5,836 nt of DNA from Cyanobacteria bacterium UBA9971 (lineage in GTDB: Bacteria; Cyanobacteriota; Vampirovibrionia; Gastranaerophilales; UBA9971): positions 4,243-10,078 of the forward strand of contig DNRP01000048.1 in assembly GCA_003499955.1 (NCBI GenBank), written 5' to 3'. The notes beneath the pieces were generated by a model. It ran no database searches, was not told the DNA's origin, and saw only the letters and a list, made by a program, of their open reading frames with translations. Positions 5,188 to 5,836 of the stretch are shown here, in pieces; the first letter of the stretch is position 1; the number at the start of each line of letters is the position of its first letter. Made by a program: the position numbers and the translations under genes.

Positions 5188-5225
5188 ATTTAATTGTTTT
5201 TAATATATTAGGAAAACAATTGAAT
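5188..5225 (+). promoter_or_regulatory. Inverted repeat / hairpin in the leader of the coiled-coil gene
   Basis: Arms 5188-5200 (ATTTAATTGTTTT) and 5213-5225 (AAAACAATTGAAT) pair over 13 bp with a single T-G position, around a 12-base loop. There is no T run after it, so it is not a classical terminator. It could be a protein operator or an RNA structure 53 bases before the start codon at 5279. Confidence 0.45.
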
Positions 5226-5278
5226 ATTAGATTTTTACAGAAGGCTAATTAATACGCATTTGGGAAGGAGCAAGGATT

Positions 5279-5752
5279 ATGTCTTTAGTATCATGTATTA
5301 TGGCTGATATGCAGTACACTATGGCGACTAGTGACTGTGAAGACAAAGCAGCACAGATAAGTGCAAAGCTTAAAAACATAGTAGATCAGGGCTCAGAATT
5401 GGGCAAGATACTTAGTAACGTCGAAAATCAAATAGATCAGGCAAGATCTAGTTTTAGAGAACTTCAGTGTTATGAAGGACAAGTTTATAATTCTCAAGAT
5501 CCAAGAGCACAGCAAGCTTTAGGAATGGTACAACAAAGAAAAGCTTATTGCAGTCAAGCATTTAATAGTTTGCAGCAAAGAAAAATTCAATTAGAAGCTG
5601 AAAGTAAAAAATTTAAAGCTCAAGAAAAAGAACTTACAGCAGAACAAACCAAGAATGATGTAATGAAAAAACTTACAGAAGGTTTGGCTCAAAAGTTCAA
5701 AGGATTTGCAGACGGCGCTATCAAAAGATTTGTCGGCGGCGGCGGTCAATAA
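5279..5752 (+). CDS. Hypothetical helical, probably coiled-coil protein
   Basis: No family recognised. The 157-residue protein is predicted almost wholly helical by composition: residues 18-62 and 78-135 are rich in A, E, K, Q and L with heptad-like hydrophobic spacing (for example ISAKLKNIVDQGSELGKILSNVENQI and FNSLQQRKIQLEAESKKF), split by a short turn at YNSQDPRAQQ. There are four cysteines (6, 20, 64, 91) and no signal peptide or membrane segment. The tail ends GGGGQ after a basic helix (FADGAIKRFV), which suggests an exposed end. An unusually strong ribosome site (GGGAAGGAG, eight bases before the ATG), tandem stops (TAA TAG) and a strong terminator point to a highly expressed, single-gene unit. 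Codon use is richer in CAG and AGA and less A/T-extreme than in the neighbours. A structural or assembly protein, for example a filament or secreted coiled coil, is possible but unproven. Confidence 0.82.
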   Translation: MSLVSCIMADMQYTMATSDCEDKAAQISAKLKNIVDQGSELGKILSNVENQIDQARSSFRELQCYEGQVYNSQDPRAQQALGMVQQRKAYCSQAFNSLQQRKIQLEAESKKFKAQEKELTAEQTKNDVMKKLTEGLAQKFKGFADGAIKRFVGGGGQ

Positions 5753-5804
5753 TAGCTAAATCAAAATAACTTGTTCCTAATAAGAAAAAGAAAAGCCTTC
5801 ATAA

Positions 5805-5836
5805 AAAAGAAGGGCGGTGGCGACCGTCCTTCTTTT
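5805..5836 (+). terminator. Strong Rho-independent terminator at the window edge
   Basis: A 14-bp stem (5805-5818 with 5823-5836, one G-U pair) closes on a GGCG tetraloop, with an A run on the left arm and CTTCTTTT at the end. It lies 52 bp after the stop of the coiled-coil gene and ends its transcript. The T tract may continue past the window. Confidence 0.9.

Larger units (their letters stand above)
4967..5278 (+). other. Long AT-rich leader region before the coiled-coil gene
   Basis: About 310 bases without a sizeable gene. Bases 4967-5090 are extremely AT-rich, with several TATA-like stretches (for example 5081-5086), but I see no well-spaced -35/-10 pair. Bases 5134-5225 hold a short frame and a hairpin listed separately. 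The length suggests either a long 5' leader or a distal promoter for the gene at 5279. Confidence 0.4.

Overview
The window is AT-rich and has short intergenic spacers. It carries genes of a diderm-like, probably anaerobic bacterium: a TonB-type C-terminal domain, a secreted protein, an oxygen-sensitive NifB-type radical SAM enzyme, and a DUF1858 redox-disulfide protein. Low GC, these families and the dispersed repeats would fit a non-photosynthetic Cyanobacteria relative (Melainabacteria/Gastranaerophilales type). That placement is inference only; nothing here is a taxonomic marker.

Bases 1-2525, + strand: four tightly packed genes that look like one operon. They are the C-terminal part of a TonB-family protein cut by the window edge, a small sigma-70-like protein, a signal-peptide protein of unknown function (4-bp overlap with the sigma-like gene), and a NifB-family radical SAM protein (13-bp overlap, GTG start). 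A strong hairpin terminator closes the operon. NifB is the short form without a NifX-like domain and no other nitrogenase gene is visible. A 31-bp palindromic repeat unit appears to sit in frame inside it.

Bases 2544-3031, - strand: a two-gene unit with a good promoter. It encodes a 68-residue DUF1858 protein with a CxxC motif and a 59-residue unknown protein that is too short for routine ORF calling.

Bases 3032-3348: no gene on the - strand. On the + strand there is a hairpin-rich stretch ending in an intrinsic terminator, a possible small RNA or 19-codon ORF, followed by an imperfect inverted-repeat element of about 134 bp.

Bases 3349-4768, - strand: nrdR, the repressor of ribonucleotide reductase genes, with a possible NrdR-box-like site upstream, and lgt, the prolipoprotein diacylglyceryl transferase.

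Bases 4769-5278: an inverted-repeat element of about 141 bp related to the unit inside nifB, then an AT-rich leader containing a possible 17-codon upstream ORF abutting a 13-bp hairpin. Bases 5279-5836, + strand: a soluble, helical, probably coiled-coil protein of unknown function with a very strong ribosome binding site and a strong terminator at the window edge.
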